In this document: positions 34,014-46,955 of the stretch, piece after piece | Layout of the letters: each line of letters begins with the position of its first letter | Position numbering within the stretch: the stretch's first letter is position 1 | From: Fragum whitleyi | Lineage: Eukaryota > Mollusca > Bivalvia > Cardiida > Cardiidae | Assembly: GCA_948146395.1 (NCBI GenBank) | Contig: OX411547.1 | Span: 32,344,614-32,408,613 of the forward strand | Direction of reading: 5' to 3' | DNA: 64,000 nt | Notes under the pieces: model-generated | Told to the model about the DNA's origin: nothing | The model's input: only the letters and a program-made list of their open reading frames with translations | The model's database searches: none | Program-made: the position numbers and the translations under genes

Positions 34014-37000
34014 AATCAAAATGTGCACAAACAGGACCATAACTTCAGTGAACTTACATATCTAGCTGCCAAAAAAATCGCGAGATGCAAAGGCCAGTGC
34101 CAAGACGATGATGGTTAAAACAACCGACAAAACTCGAGCTGAGAAATACATATTTACCGATAATTGTATCATTGGTTTTTACTGATATTATTTAATGAAT
34201 CAATGATAAACTCCATTATATGGAGTTATCATTCAAAGTCAAAAAGAATTACAAAATCACAAGAAGAAAAAAAAAAGTTAACATTTCCCATCATGTTAGG
34301 TGCTCAAGCTAGTGCGACACATTAAAACCAGGAATCCATCGTTAGGTGCTCATGCTAGTGCTACACATCATTTAAACCAGGAATCCATTGTTAGGTGCTC
34401 AAGCTGGTGCAACACATCACTTAAACCAGGAATCAATTGTCAGGTGCTCAAGCTGGTGCTACACATCATTCAAACCAGGAATCAATTGTTAGGTGCTCAA
34501 GCTGGTGCAACACATCAATGAAACCGGGAATCAATTGTTAGGTGCTCAAGCTGGTGCTACACATCATTCAAACCAGGAATCCATTGTTGATTGCTCAAGT
34601 TGGTGACTCAAATCATTCAAACCAGAAATATATTGTTAGGTGCTCAAGCTGGTGCAACACATCATTTAAACCAGGAATCCATTGTTAGGTGCTCAAGCTG
34701 GTGCAACACATCATTTAAACCAGGAATCCATTGTTAGGTGGTCAAGCTGGTGCAACAAATCATTTTAACCAAGAATCCATTGTTAGGTGCTCAAGCTGGT
34801 GCTACACATCATTCACACCAAGTATCCATTGTTAGGTGCTGAAGCTGGTGCCACACATCTTTAATACCAGGAATCAATTGTTAGGTGCTCAAGCTGGTGC
34901 AACAAATCATTTCAACCAGGAATCAATTGTTAGGTGCTCAAGCTGGTGCAACGAATCATTTTTACCAGGAATCCTTTGTGAGGTGCTCAAGCTGGTGCTT
35001 CACATCATTCAAACCAGGAATCCATCGTTAGGTGCTCAAGCTGGTGCCACACATTATTGAAACCAGGAATCCATTGTTAGGTGCTCAAGCTGGTGCAACA
35101 CATCATTTAAACCAGGAATCCATTGTTAAGTGATCAAGCTTGTGCAACAGATCATTTAAACCAGGAATCCATTGTAAGGTGCTCAAGCTGGTGCTACACA
35201 TCATTCAAACCAAAAATCCATTGTTAGGTGTTCAAGCTGGTGCAAAACATAATTTAAAGCAGGAATCCATTGCTAGGTGCTCAAGCTTGTGCAACACATC
35301 ATATAAACCAGGAATCCATTGTCAAGTGCTCAAGCTTTTGCAACAAATTTTAACCAGGAATCAATTGTTAGGTGCTCAAGCTTGTGCAACACATCATTTT
35401 AACCAGGAATTCATCAAAGGTGCTCAAGCTGGTGCTACACATCACTTAAACCCAGGAATCCATTGTTAGGTGCTCAAGCTGGTGCCAAACATCATTCAAA
35501 CCAGGAATCCATTGTAAGGTGCTCAAGCAAGTGCAACACATCATTTAAACCAGGAATCAATTGTTAGGTGCTCAAGCTGGTGCAACACATCATTTTAACA
35601 AGGAATCCATCAAAGGTGCTCAAGCTGGTGCTACACATCATTCACACCAGGAACCCATTGTTAGGTGCTCAAGCTGGTGCAACACATCATTTTAACCAGG
35701 AATCAATTGTAAGGTGCTCAAGCTGGTGCAACAATTCATTTTTACCAGAAATCCTGTGTAAGGTGCTCAAGCTGGTGCTTCACATCATCCAAACCAGGAA
35801 TCCATCGTTAGGTGCTCAAGCTGGTGCTTCACATCATTCAAACCAGGAATCCATCGTAAGGTGCTCAAGCTGGTGCTTCACATCATTTAAACCAGGAATC
35901 CATTGTTAAGTGCTTAAGCTAGTGCAACACATTATTTAAACCAGGATCCATTGTTAGGTGCTCAAGCTGGTGCTACACATCATTCACACCAGGAACCCAT
36001 TGTTAGGTGCTCAAGCTGGTGCAACACATCATTCAAACCAGGAATCAATTGTTAGGTGCTCAAGCTGGTGCAGTACGTTATTTAAACCGGGAATCCATTG
36101 TTAAGTGCTCAAGCTGGTGCATCACATCATTTAAACCAGGAATCCATTGTTAGGTGCTCAAGCTGGTGCAAAAAATCATTTTAACCAAGAATCCATTGTA
36201 AGGTGCTTAAGCTGGTGCTACACATCATTCACACCAGGAATCCGTTGTTAGGTGCTCAAGCTGGTGTAACACATCATTCAAACCAGGAATCAATTGTTAG
36301 GTGTTCAAGCTGGTGCAACAAATCATTTTTACCAGTAATCCTTTGTTAGGAGCTCAAGCTGGTGCTTCACATCATTCAAACCAGGAATCCATCGTTAGGT
36401 GCTCAAGCTGGTGCCACACATTATTTAAACCAGGAATCCATTGTAAGGTGCTCAAGCTGGTGCTACACATCATTTAAACCAGGAATCCATTGTTAAGTGC
36501 TCAAGCTGGTGCAACTCATCATTTAAACCAGGAATCCATTGTTAGGTGCTCAAGCTGGTGCAACAAATCATTATAACCAAGAATCCATTGCTAGGTGCTC
36601 AAGCTGGTGCTACACATCATTCACACCAGGAATCCATTGCTAGGTGCTCAAGCTGGTGCAACACATCATTTAAACCAGGAATCAATTGTTAGGTGCTTAA
36701 GCTGGTGCAACGAATCTTTTTTACCAGGAATCCTTTGTTAGGTGCTCAAGCTGGTGCTTCACATCATTCAAACCAGGAATCCATCGTTAGGTGCTCAAGC
36801 TGGTGCCATACGTTATTTAAACCAGGAATCCATTGTAAGGTGCTCAAGCTGGTGCTACACATCATTCAACCCAGGAATCCATTGTTAAGTGCTCAAGCTG
36901 GTGCCACACATCATTCAAACCAGGAATCCATTGTTTGATGCTCAAGCTGGTGCAACACATCACTTAAAACAGGGATCAATTGTTAGGTGCTCAAGCTGGT

Positions 37001-40000
37001 GCTACACATCTTTCAAACCAGGAATCCATTGTTAGGTGCTCAAGCTGGTGCAACACATCACTTAAACCAGGAATCAATTGTTAGGTGCTCAAGCTGGTGC
37101 TTCACATTTTTTAAACCAGGAATCCATTGTAAGGTGCTCAAGCTTGTGCAACACATCATTTAAACCAGGAATCCATTGCTAGGTGCTCAAGCTGGTGCAA
37201 CACATCATTAAGTGCCTAAGCTTGTGCCACACATTATTTAAACCAAGAATCCATTGTTAGGTGCTCTAGCTGGTGCCACACATCATTCATCCCAGAAATC
37301 CATTGTTAGGTGCTCAAGCTGGTGCCACACATCATTCAAACCAGGAATCCCTTGTTAGGTTCTCAAGCTGGTGCAACACATCACTTAAACCAGGGATCAA
37401 TTGTTAGGTGCTCAAGCTGGTGCAACACATCACTTAAACCAGGAATCAATTGTTAGGTGCTCAAGCTGGTGCTTCACATTTTTAAACCAGGAATCCATTG
37501 TTAGGTTCTCAAGCTGGTGCAACTAATCATTTTTACCAGGAATCCTTTGTTAGGTGCTCAAGCTGGTGCTTCACATCATTCAAACCAGGAATCCATCGTT
37601 AGGTGCTCAAGCTGGTGCCACACATTATTAAAACCAGGAATCCATTGTTAGGTGGTCAAGCTGGTGCTACACATCATTTAAACCAGGAATCCATAGTTAA
37701 GTGCTCAAGCTGGTGCAACACATCATTTAAACCAGGAATCCATTGTTAGGTGCCCAAGCTGGTGCAACACATCATTTAAGCCAGGAATCCATTGTTAGGT
37801 GCTCAAGCTGGTGCAACACATCATTTAAACCAGGAATCAATTGTCAGGTGCTCAAGCTGGTGCAACGAATCATTTTTACCAGGAATCCGTTGTTAGGTGC
37901 TAAAGCTGGTGCTTCACATCATTCAAACCAGGAATCCATCGTTCGGTGCTCAAGCTGGTGCCACACATAATTTAAACCAGGAATCCATTGCTAGGTGCTC
38001 AAACTGGTGCAACACATCATTTAAACAAGAAATCCATTGTTAAGTGCTCTTGCTTGTGCAACACATCATTTAAAACAGGAATCCATTGTTAGGTGCTCAA
38101 GCTGGTGCTACACCGCATTCAAACAAAGAATCCATCGTTAGGTGCTCAAGCTGGTGCCACACATTATTTAAACCAGGAATCCATTGTAAGGTGCTCAAGC
38201 TGGTGCAACACATCATTTAAACCAGGAATCAATTGTTAGGTACTCAAGCTGGTGCAACAAATCATTTTAACCAAGAATCCATTGTTAGGTGCTCAAGCTG
38301 GTGCTACACATCATTCACACCAGGAATCCATTGTTAGGTGCTCAAGCTGGTGTAATACATAATTTAAAGCAGGAATCAATTGTTAGGTGCTCAAGCTGGT
38401 GCAACGAATCTTTTTTACCAGGAATCCTTTGTTAGGTGCTCAAGCTGGTGCTTCACATCATTCAAACCAGGAATCCATCGTTAGGTGCTCAAGGTGGTGC
38501 CACACATTATTTAAACCAGGAATCCATTGTAAGGTGCTCAAGCTGGTGCTACACATCATTTAAACCAGGAATCCATTGTTAAGTGCTAAAGCTTGTGCAA
38601 CACATCATTTAAACCAGGAATCCATTGTTAGGTGCTCAAGCTGGTGCCACACATCATTCAAACAAATAATCCATTGTTAGGTGCTCAAGCTGGTGCCACA
38701 CATCATTCAAACCAGGAATCCATCGTTAGGTGTTCAAGTTTGTGCAAAACATAATTTAAAGCAGGAATCCATTGCTAGGTGCTCAAGCTGGTGCAACACA
38801 TCATTTAAACCAGGAATCCATTGTCAAGTGCTCAAGCTATTGCAACACATTTTAACCAGGAATCAATTGTTAGGTGCTCAAGCTTGTGCAACATATCATT
38901 TTTACCAAGAATCCATCAATGGTGCTTAAGCTGGTGCTACACATCATTTAAACCAGGAATCCATTGTTAGGTGCTCAAGCTGGTGCCACACATCATTCAA
39001 ACCAGGAATCCATTGTTAGGTGCTAAAGCTGTTGCAACAAATCACTTAAACCAGGGATCAATTGTTACGTGCTTAAGCTGGTGCTACACATCATTCAAAC
39101 CAGGAATCCATCGTTAGGTGCTCAAGCTGGTGCAACACATCACTTAAACCAGGAATCAATTGTTAGGTGCTCAAGCTGGTGCTTCACATTTTTTCAACCA
39201 GGAATCCATTGTAAATGGCTCAAGCTGGTGCAACACATCATTTAAACCAGGAATCCATTGTTAGGTGCTCTAGCTGGTGCTACACATCATTCAAACCAGG
39301 ACCCCATCGTCAGGTGCTCAAGCTGGTGCCATACATTATCTAAACCAAGAATCCATTGTTAGGTGCTCAAGCTGGTGCCACACATCATTCAAACGAGGAA
39401 TCGATCGTTAGGTGCTCAAGCTGTTGCAACACATTTTAACCAGGAATCAATTGTTAGGTGCTCAAGCTGGTGCAACGTATCATCTTAACCAGGAATCCAT
39501 TGTTAGGTGCTCAAGCTGGTGCTAGGCATCATTCAAACCAGGAATCCATTGTTAGGTGCTCAAGCTGGTGCCACACATCATTCAAACCAGGAATCCATTG
39601 TTAGGTGCTAAAGCTGGTGAATAACATCACTTAAACCAGGAATCATTTGTTAGGTGCTCAAGCTGGTGCTACACAATATTCAAACCAGGAATCCATTGTA
39701 AGGTGCTCAAGCTGGTGCAACACATCATTCAAACCAGGAATCCATTGTTAGGTGCTCAAGCTGATGCAACACATCATTTAAGCCAGGAATCTATTGTAAG
39801 GTGCTCAAGCTGGTGCAACAAATCATTTTAACCAGGAATCATTTGTTAGGTGCTCAAGATGGTGCTACAAATCATTCAAACCTGGAAATCATTGTTAGGT
39901 GCTCAAGCTGGTGCAACACATCACTTAAACCAGGAATCAATTGTTAGGTGCTCAAGCTGGTGCTACACATCATTCACACCAGGAATCCATTGTTAGGTGC

Positions 40001-40899
40001 TCAAGCTGGTGCCACACATCATATATACCAGTAATTCATTGTCAGGTGCTCAAGCTGGTGCAACACATCATTTAAACCAGGAATCAATTGTTAGGTGCTC
40101 AAGCTGGTGCAACGAATCATTTTTATATGGAATCCTTTGTTAGGTGCTCAAGCTGGTGCTTCACATCATTCAAACCAGGAATCCATCGTAAGGTGCTCAA
40201 GCTGGTGCCACACATTATTTAAACCAGGAATCCATTGTAAGGTGCTCAAGCTTGTGCAACAAATCATTTAAACAAGGAATCAATTGTTAGGTGCTCTAGC
40301 TGGTGCTACATATCATTCAAACCAAGAATCCATTGTTAGGTGCTCAAGCTGGTGTCACACATCATTCAAACCAGGTATCCATTGTTAGGTGCTCAAGCTG
40401 GTAAAAACACATCACTTAAACCAGGAATCAATTGTTAGGTGCTTAAGCTGGTGCAACACATCATTTTAATTAGGAATCCATCAAAGGTGCTCAAGCCGGT
40501 GCTACAAATCATTCAAACCAAGAATCCATTGTTAGGTGCTCAAGCTGGCGCCTCACATCATTCAAACCAGAAATCCATTGTTAGGTGATCAAGCTGGTGC
40601 AACACATCATTTAAACCAGGAATCCATTGTCAGGTGCTCAAGCTTGTGCAACACATCATTTAAACCAGGAATCCATTGTTAGGTGCTCAAGCTGTTGCAA
40701 CGAATCATTTTTACCAGGAATCCTCTGTTAGGTGCTCAAGCTGGTGCTACAAATCATTCAAACCTGGAAATCATTGTTAGTTGCTCAAGCTGGTGCCACA
40801 CATCATTCAAACCAGGAATCTATTGTTAGGCGCCCAAGCTGGTGCAAAACATCATTTAAACAAGGAATCAATTGTTAGGTGCTTAAGCTGGTTCAACAC

Positions 40900-43800
40900 A
40901 TCATTCAAACCAGGAATCAATTGTTAGGTGCTCAAGCTGGTGACCCACATCTTTAAACCAGGAATCAATTGTTAGGTGCTCAAGCTTGTGCAACACATCA
41001 TTTATACCAGGAATCAATTGTCAGGTGCTCAAGCTTGTGCGACACATCATTTAAACCAAGAATCCATTGTTAGGTGCTCAAGCTGGTGTCACACATCATT
41101 TAAACTAGGAATCCATTGTAAGGTGCTCAAGCTGGTGCAAAACATAATTTAAACCAGGAATCAATTGTTAGGTGCTCAAGCAACTACGACACATCACTTA
41201 AACCAGGAATCAAATGGTAGGTGCTCAAATTGGTGCAACACATCATTTAAAGCAGGAATCCATTGTTAGGTGCTCAAGCTGGTGCAACAAATCATTTTAA
41301 CCAGGAACCAATTGTTAGGTGCTTAAGCTGGTGTGACACATCATTCAAACCAGGAATCCATGGTTAGGTGCTCAAGCTGGTGCTACACATCATTCAAACC
41401 AGGAATCAATTGTCAGGTGCTCAAGCTGGTGCCTCACATCATTCAAACCAGAAATCCATTGTTAGGTGCTCAAGCTGGTGCAACACATCATTAAAGCCAG
41501 GAAATCATTGTTAGGTGCTCAAGCTGGTGCGACACATCATTTAAACCAGAAATCCATTGTAAGGTGCTCAAGCTGGTGCAATACATCATTTCAACCAGGA
41601 ATCAATTGTTAGGTGCTTATGCTGGTGCCACACATCATTTAAACCAGGAATCCATTGTTAGGTGCTCAAGATGGTGCCACACATCATTCGAACCAGGAAT
41701 CAATTGTTAGGTGCTCAAGCTGGTGCCACACATCATTCAAACCAGGAATCCATTGTTAGGCGCTCAAGCTGTTGCAACACATCATTTAAACCAGGAATCA
41801 ATTGTTAGGTGCTTAAGCTGGTTCAACACATCATTCAAAACAGGAATCCATTGTCAAGTGCTCAAGCTGGTGCAATGTATCATTTTAACCAGGAAACCTT
41901 TGTTAGGTGCTCAAGCAGGTGAAAAACATTATTTAAACAAGGAATCAATTGTTAGGTGCTCAAGCTGGTGCAACACATCATTCAAACCAGGAATTCATTG
42001 TTAGGTGCTCAAGCTGGTGACCCACATCATTTAAACCAGGAATCCATTGTTAAGTGCTCAAGCTTGAGCAACACATTATTTGAACCAGAAATCAATTGTT
42101 AGGTGCTCAAGCTGGTGCTACACATCATTCAAACCAAGAATCCATTGTTAGGTGCTCAAGCTGGTGCCACACATCATTCAAACTAGGACTCCATCGTAAG
42201 GTGCTCAAGCTGGTGCAAAACATAATTTAAACCAGGTATCAATTGTTAGGTGCTCAAGCAACTAAGACACATCACTTAAACCAGGAATCAAATGGTAGGA
42301 GCTCAAATTGGTGCAATACATCATTTAAAGCAGGAATCCATTGTTAGGTGCTCAAGCTGGTGCAACAAATCATTTTAACCAGGAACTCATCGTAAGGTGC
42401 TAAAGCTGGTGTGACACATCATTCAAACCAGGAATCCAATGTAAGGTACTCAAGCTGGTGCTACACATCATTCAAACCAGGAATCCATTGTAAGGTGCTC
42501 AAGCTGGTGCCTCACATCATTCAAACCAGAAATCCATTGTTAGGTGCTCAAGCTGGTGCAACACATCATTAAAACCAGGAAATCATTGTTAGGTGCTCAA
42601 GCTGGTGCTAGACATCATTTAAACAGAAATCCATTGTTAGGTGCTCAAGCTGGTGCAACAAATCATTTTAACCCTGAATCAATTGTTAGGTGCTTATGCT
42701 AGTGCCACACATCATTTAAACCAGGAATCGATTGTTAGGTGCTCAAGATGGTGCTACAAATCATTCAAACCTGGAAATCATTGTTAGGTGCTCAAGCATG
42801 TGCCACACATCATTCAAACCAAGAACCCATTGTTAGGCGTTTAAGCTGTTGCAACACATCATTTAAACAAGGAATCAATTGTTCGGTGCTTAAGCTGGTT
42901 CAACACATCATTCAAAACAGGAATCCATTGTCAAATGCTCAAGCTGGTGCAACGTATCATTTTAACCAGGAATCATTTGTTAGGTGCACAAGCTGGTGAA
43001 AAACATAATTTAAACCAGGAATCCATTGTTAGGTGCTCAAGCTGGTGCAACACATCATTCAAACCAGGAATCAATTGTTAGGTGCTCAAGCTGGTGACCC
43101 ACATCTTTAAACCAGGAATCAATTGTTAGGTGCTCAAGCTTGTGCAACACATCATTTATACCAGGAATCAATTGTCAGGTGCTCAAGCTGGTGCGACACA
43201 TCATTTAAACCAAGAATCCATTGTTAGGTGCTCAAGCTGGTGCCACACATCATTTAAACTTGTAATCCATCGTAAGGTGCTCAAGCTGGTGCAAAGCATA
43301 ATTTAAACCAGGAATCAATTGTTAGGTGCTCAAGCAACTACGACACATCACTTAAACCAGGAATCAAATGGTAGGTGCTCAAATTGGTGCAACACATCAT
43401 TTAAAGCAGGAATCCATTGTTAGGTGCTCAAGCTGGTGCAACAAATCATTTTAACTTGGAACCCATTGTTAGGTGCTTAAGCTGGTGTGACACATCAGTC
43501 AAACCAGGAATCCATGGTTAGGTGCTCAAGCTGGTGCTACACATCATTCAAACCAGGAATCCATTGTCAGGTGCTCAAGCTGGTGCCTCACATCATTCAA
43601 ACCAGAAATCCATTGTTAGGTGCTCAAGCTGGTGCAACACATCATTAAAACCAGGAAATCATTGTTAGGTGCTCAAGCTGGTGCGACACATCATTTAAAC
43701 CAGAAATCCATTGTAAGGTGCTCAAGCTGGTGCAATACATCATTTTAACCAGGAATCAATTGTTAGGTGCTTATGCTGGTGCCACACATCATTTAAACCA

Positions 43801-44100
43801 GGAATCCATTGTTAGGTGCTCAAGATGGTGCTACACATCATTCGAACCAGGAATCCATTGTTAGGTGCTCAAGCTGGTGCCACACATCATTCAAACCAGG
43901 AATCCATTGTTAGGCGCTCAAGCTGGTACAATGTATCATTTTAACCAGGAATCCTTTGTTAGGTGCTCAAGCAGGTGAAAAACATTATTTAAACCAGGAA
44001 TCCATTGTTAGGTGCTCAAGCTGGTGCAACACATCATTCAAACCAGGAATTCATTGTTAGGTGCTCAAGCTGGTGACCCATATCATTTAAACCAGGAATC
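40900..44100 (+). repeat. Higher-order repeat of 22 monomers (about 1,077 bp)
   Basis: Rare variant monomers recur at constant distance: CAACTACGACAC or its variant at 41181, 42259 and 43335; GGTGCCTCACATC at about 41431, 42509 and 43585; GGTGACCCAC at about 40941, 42018, 43095 and 44074. The steps are 1,076-1,078 bp (22 x 49 = 1,078), and the last is about 979 (about 20 monomers). Confidence 0.85.
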
Positions 44101-44756
44101 AATTGTTAGGTGCTCAAGCTCGTGCAACACATTATTTGAACCACAAATCAATTGTTAGGTGCTCAAGCTGGTTTTAAACCAGGAATCAATTGTTAGGTGC
44201 TCAAGCTGGTGCTACTTATCATTCAAACCAGGAATACATTGTTTGGTGCTCAAGCTGGTGCCACACATCATTCAAACCAGGAATCCATTGTTAGGTGCTC
44301 AAGCTGGTGCAACGCATCATTTAAACCAGGAATCCATTTTGTAGGTGCTCAAGCTGGTGCAACACTTCATTTAAACCAGGAATCAATTGTTAGGTGCTCA
44401 AGCTGATGCCACACATTTGAACCAGGAATCAACTGTTAGGTGCTCAAGCTGCTAAGACTGGTGCTACACATCTTTCAAACCAGGAATCCATTGTTAGGTG
44501 CTCAAGCTGGTGCCACATATTTTAACCTGGAATCAACTGTTAGGTGCTAAAGCTGCTAAGACACATCAATTAAACCCGGAATCAATTGTTAGGTACTTCA
44601 GCTGATGCAACACATCATTTTAACCAGGAATCAATTGTTAGGTGCTCAAGCTGGTGCAACACATTATTTTAACCAGGATCCAATTGTTTGGTGCTCAAGC
44701 TGGTGCCACATCACATCAAAGACACATCAATTAAACCATGAAACAAATGTTAGGTA

Positions 44757-45618
44757 CTTGAGCTGATGCAACACATCATTTTTACCAGGAATCAATTGTT
44801 AGGTGCCCAAGCTGGTGCAACACATCATTTTAACCAGGAATCAATTGTAAGGTGCTTAAGCCTGAGCGACACATCATTTAAAACAGTAATCTATTGTTTG
44901 GTATGTTTGATGGCAGGACACATCATTTTAACCAGGAATCAATTGTTAGGTGCCCAAGCTGGTGCAAGTTGGTAGGTGCTCTAATTGGTGCTACACATCA
45001 TTTTAACCAGGAATCCATTGTTAGGTGCTCAAGCTGGTGCTACACATCATTTAAACCAGGAATCCATTGTTAGGTGCTCAAGCTGGTGCCACACATCATT
45101 CGAACCAGGAATCAATTGTTAGGTGCTCAAGCTGGTGCAACACATCATTTCAACCAGGAATCAATTGTTAGGTGCTCAAGCTGGTGCGACACATCATTTC
45201 AACCAGGAATCAATTGTTAGGTGCTCAAGCTGGTGCGACACATCATTTAAACCAGGAATCAATCGTTAGGTGCTCAAGCTGGTGCCACACAATTTAACCT
45301 GGAATCAACTGTTAGGTGCTAAAGCTGCTAAGACACATCAATTAAACCATGAAACAATTGTTAGGTACTTGAGCTGATGCAACACATCATTTTAACCAGG
45401 AATCAATTGTTAGGTGCCCAAGCTGGTGCAACACATCATTTTAACCAGGAATCAATTGTAAGGTGCTTAAGCCTGAGCGACACATCATTTAAAACAGTAA
45501 TCTATTGTTTGGTATGTTTGATGGCAGGACACATCATTTTAACCAGGAATCAATTGTTAGGTGCCCAAGCTGGTGCAACACATCAATTTAACCAGGAATC
45601 AATTGTAAGGTGCTTAAC
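44757..45618 (+). repeat. Duplicated block at the right end of the satellite
   Basis: A run of unusual monomers (TACTTGAGCTGATGCAAC, TTAAGCCTGAGCGACAC, GGTATGTTTGATGGCAGGAC) occurs at 44757-44978 and again from about 45368, offset about 611 bp. Confidence 0.8.
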
Positions 45619-45668
45619 TTTATAACTGAGAGGAGGTGTTGAACTAATTATGAAATAAAAATAATTTC

Positions 45669-45744
45669 AAGGTATTAGTGAAAAACTACCGTAAGTGCCT
45701 CTATATTTTATGCACTTTCGATAGTTTTGCGCTGACCCCTTGAT
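45669..45744. mobile_element. H-type hairpin
   Basis: GGTATTAGTGAAAAACTACC and a right arm GATAGTTTTGCGCTGACCCC, of the GGGTCAGC-ended subtype. Confidence 0.65.
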
Positions 45745-45825
45745 TTGTCAAAATAGAAAATAATTATTAACGAAACAAATTTTACCTTAATCTTGAATAT
45801 GACTTATAAGTACAGGAATCAATTC

Positions 45826-45900
45826 GATGGCTCAGCATGAAACAGTTGTAACTGCCTATAAACATATAGGCAGTTACAACTGTTTTGTGCTGAGCCATCA
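45826..45900. mobile_element. Hairpin MITE H, best copy
   Basis: A near-perfect 75-bp palindrome: GATGGCTCAGCATGAAACAG at the left, CTGTTTTGTGCTGAGCCATC at the right, AACATATAGG at the tip. Short open frames on both strands here reflect the palindrome. Confidence 0.85.
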
Positions 45901-46203
45901 AATTATTTTTTCTTCGAATTTCATAAATATTACCACCTATAATCAGCAACCCAAACAATTTGTAGAAGTACATTGGTACCTATATACATGTATTTCTGCA
46001 ATTGTTTTGTTTCATTTTAAGCTGGACTTAGTCTCTATGTTATTTTTCATACTGCTTTTAAGACTGAGTATTCAACATTTAAGTTTTATTTTTATTATGA
46101 TAAGCAAAATACACTTTTAGGTAAGACTTTAGAAGCTGATTAGCCCCACTTTAATTAAATACTAGAATCAACATATATTATTATTTATCAAACAATTGAT
46201 CAG

Positions 46204-46955
46204 ATCTTGAATTAGGGTTAGGGTTAGTTTTAGGGTAAGGATTACAGCTAGATATAATTATGGCTGTAGGTACATTTTTTAGGTTATGATTAGAGTTAGG
46301 AAAGAATTAGGTAAAGGGTTAATTTCAAGGTTAGAGCTAGAGCTAGCATTAGTTTTAGGGTTAAGATTAGAGTTAGATCTATAATAAGGGTTAGTGTTTG
46401 TTTCAAGGCTAGGGTTAGTTTTAGGACTGAGTTAATGTTAGGGTTAGTTTAATGGTTAGGATTAGAGTTTAGTTCTAGAATTATGGTTGTAGTTTGAGGG
46501 TTGGGATTAGAGTTAGATCTAGAATTATGGTTGTAGTTTGAGGGTGAGGATAAGAGTTAGATCTAGTATTAGGGTTAGTGTTTTAGGGTTAGGATTAGAG
46601 TTAGATCTAGAATTAGGGTTAGTGTTTTAGGGTTAGGATTAGAGTAAGATCTTGAATTAGGGTTAGTGTTTTAAGGTTAGAATTAGAGTTAGATCTAGAA
46701 TTAGGGTTATATTAAGTGTTTTAGGGTTAGAATTAGAGTTAGATCTAGAATTAGGGTTAGTGTTAATTTTAGGGTTAGAGCTAGTGTTAGCATTAGTTTT
46801 AGGGTTAAGATTAGCGTAAGATCTAGAATTAGGGCTAGGGTAATTTAAATGGTTAGAGTAAGTTTGAGGATGAGGACCAGAGTATGACTTAGGATAAGTG
46901 TAAGGATTAGTTTTAGGGTTAAGATAAGAGTTAATGTTAGGGTTAGAATAGAGTT
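46204..46955 (+). repeat. 44-bp minisatellite of TTAGGG-like words
   Basis: The sequence is built of TTAGGGTTAG, TTAGGATTAG and TTAGAGTTAG words. Between 46500 and 46760 it has a regular 44-bp period marked by AGATCTAGAATTAGGG (ATCT at 46561, 46605, 46649 and 46693; then 46743 after a 6-bp insertion). Pure TTAGGG doublets occur only at the left (46214-46226). The minus-strand Leu-Thr-rich open frame (46845-47048) is produced by the repeat. TTAGGG is the animal telomere word, so this is a degenerate interstitial telomere-like block, not a chromosome end. Confidence 0.85.

Larger units (their letters stand above)
34292..45618 (+). repeat. 49-bp satellite array, about 230 monomers
   Basis: An unbroken tandem array of about 11.3 kb. 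The monomer is 49 bp; landmarks are CTCAAGCTGGTGCAACAC, ATCATTTAAACCAGG and AATCCATTGTTAGGTG. Monomers vary at recurrent positions (TAGG/AAGG/CAGG after ATTGT; CCATTG/CAATTG; GCAAC/GCTAC/GCCAC). I see no inserted element in it. Because 49 is not a multiple of three, a frame runs through 147 bp (49 codons) before it repeats, which explains several open frames up to 113 codons without any need for a protein. Part of the monomer (for example 34670-34694) is identical to the SINE1 central block. The flanks are A-rich on the left (34262-34275) and a short AT-rich spacer on the right. Confidence 0.97.

Noticed and set aside
35568..35909. Open frames up to 113 codons in the satellite, with Cys/Trp-rich repeating peptides
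   Set aside because: They follow from a 49-bp monomer lacking stops in two frames; they have no start context or codon bias, and repeats of the same words occur in all frames.
34292..45618. CRISPR array
   Set aside because: The units are contiguous and similar along their whole length, with no distinct spacers, no cas genes and a eukaryotic setting.
46204..46955. A true telomere
   Set aside because: The words are degenerate with a 44-bp period and unrelated sequence continues for 17 kb on the right.
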